DNA from: a bacterium | Lineage (GTDB): Bacteria > Bipolaricaulota > Bipolaricaulia > UBA7950 > UBA9294 | Direction: 5' to 3' | Length of the DNA stretch: 5,807 bases | NCBI GenBank assembly: GCA_030671645.1 | Contig: DAOVHV010000077.1 | Coordinates: 1-5,807 of the forward strand | Shown: one piece after another, positions 5,593 through 5,807 of the stretch | Layout of the letters: each line of letters begins with the position of its first letter | How positions within the stretch are numbered: position 1 is the first letter of the stretch | The notes under the pieces: model-generated | What the model saw: only the letters and a program-made list of their open reading frames with translations | What the model was told of the DNA's origin: nothing | Database searches by the model: none | Made by a program: the position numbers and the translations under genes

Positions 5593-5807
5593 GGAGCATT
5601 AATACCTCCGCACATACTCGTCGACCCCTTCGGCCATGGGGCCAAGTTTGTCGACTGGTGCTATGGAGCAGAATTCGAAAAGGACCGAATAAAAGCGCTG
5701 AGTAAGCCCTTCAAGGAATACTACGCCCCTGAGATCCTCAAGAAAGAAAAGCCTGTTCCCGCGACCGATATCTATATGATCGCAAAATGCGCCCTTGCAC
5801 TGATGGA
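5584..5807 (+). CDS. protein-kinase-like (probable pseudokinase) domain, internal fragment
   Basis: The frame is open to the right edge, and no natural start is visible. The reading begins YVHGALIPPHILVD and aligns with kinase subdomains in order. The catalytic loop HRDLKPENIL appears as HGALIPPHIL (codons 5590-5619): the catalytic Asp is Ala, Lys is Ile and Asn is His. The DFG segment KLVDFG appears as KFVDWC, with Asp kept (5653-5655). The APE motif is present as YYAPEIL (5722-5739). Subdomain IX is present as PATDIYMIAKCAL with its Asp (5767-5769). Spacing is normal for a kinase C-lobe. Loss of the catalytic Asp suggests no ordinary phosphotransfer, so it may bind ligand or act as a scaffold. 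An in-frame GTG at 5587 after AGAGGGGGG could start translation, but would begin within the catalytic loop, so I read this as a truncated gene. The family assignment rests on motif order only. Confidence 0.6.

Noticed and set aside
5593..5609. GGAGGT (minus strand, 5609-5604) as proof that the flavoprotein start is natural
   Set aside because: The spacing of about 11 bases is long, and these bases are codons for Ile-Pro-Pro in the kinase-like frame, so the match is probably chance.
5587..5807. GTG at 5587 as a genuine start for the kinase-like protein
   Set aside because: It would begin at the catalytic loop and omit the N-lobe. The preceding AGAGGGGGG is a poor ribosome site and probably marks the breakpoint instead.

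Overview
The window is bacterial, with compact genes, Shine-Dalgarno sites, 4-11 nt gene overlaps and roughly 55-60% G+C over most of its length. Nothing in it fixes the phylum. The gene content (M20 amidohydrolase, aspartate/glutamate racemase, S9 peptidase, D-cysteine desulfhydrase-type enzyme, glutamate-synthase-type flavoprotein) points to a heterotroph that breaks down peptides and amino acids, D-forms included. The last ~220 bases encode part of a protein-kinase-like domain.

Layout. (1) Bases 1-1107, minus strand: a tight unit read right to left. It holds a doubtful 60-codon ORF, an aspartate/glutamate racemase with both catalytic cysteines, and the first 61 residues of an M20 peptidase that runs off the left edge. 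Racemase and M20 genes overlap by ATGA. Just upstream of the racemase are two 15-base palindromes with the same core, 24 bases apart, and a third further out. (2) Bases 1108-1198: a 91-base divergent gap. (3) Bases 1199-4198, plus strand: a two-gene operon of a 652-residue S9 prolyl-oligopeptidase-family peptidase and, 9 bases later, a 343-residue PLP enzyme of the D-cysteine desulfhydrase family. (4) Bases 4199-4590: a 392-base convergent spacer without a recognisable gene, holding a purine-rich repeat remnant and several stem-loops. (5) Bases 4591 to about 5577-5592, minus strand: an FAD/NAD(P) oxidoreductase of the homotetrameric glutamate synthase/NfnL type, lacking its normal N-terminal iron-sulfur domain. 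(6) About 5584-5807, plus strand: the middle of a protein-kinase-like domain with an altered catalytic loop, incomplete at both ends.

How the genes may work together: the peptidase would release short peptides or amino acids, the M20 enzyme would hydrolyse amide-linked ones, the racemase would interconvert L- and D-acidic residues, and the PLP enzyme would deaminate D-cysteine or a related substrate. This pathway is inference from family membership.

Most worth checking: the junction near 5575-5592, where two unrelated genes on opposite strands are both cut in mid-protein (rearrangement or chimeric assembly); the kinase-like domain with its altered HRD and DFG motifs; the tandem palindromes before the racemase; the mutually exclusive stem-loops in the convergent spacer; and the unusual phosphate-binding loop of the PLP enzyme. 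I found no CRISPR array, tRNA, rRNA, transposase or clear new multi-gene system.
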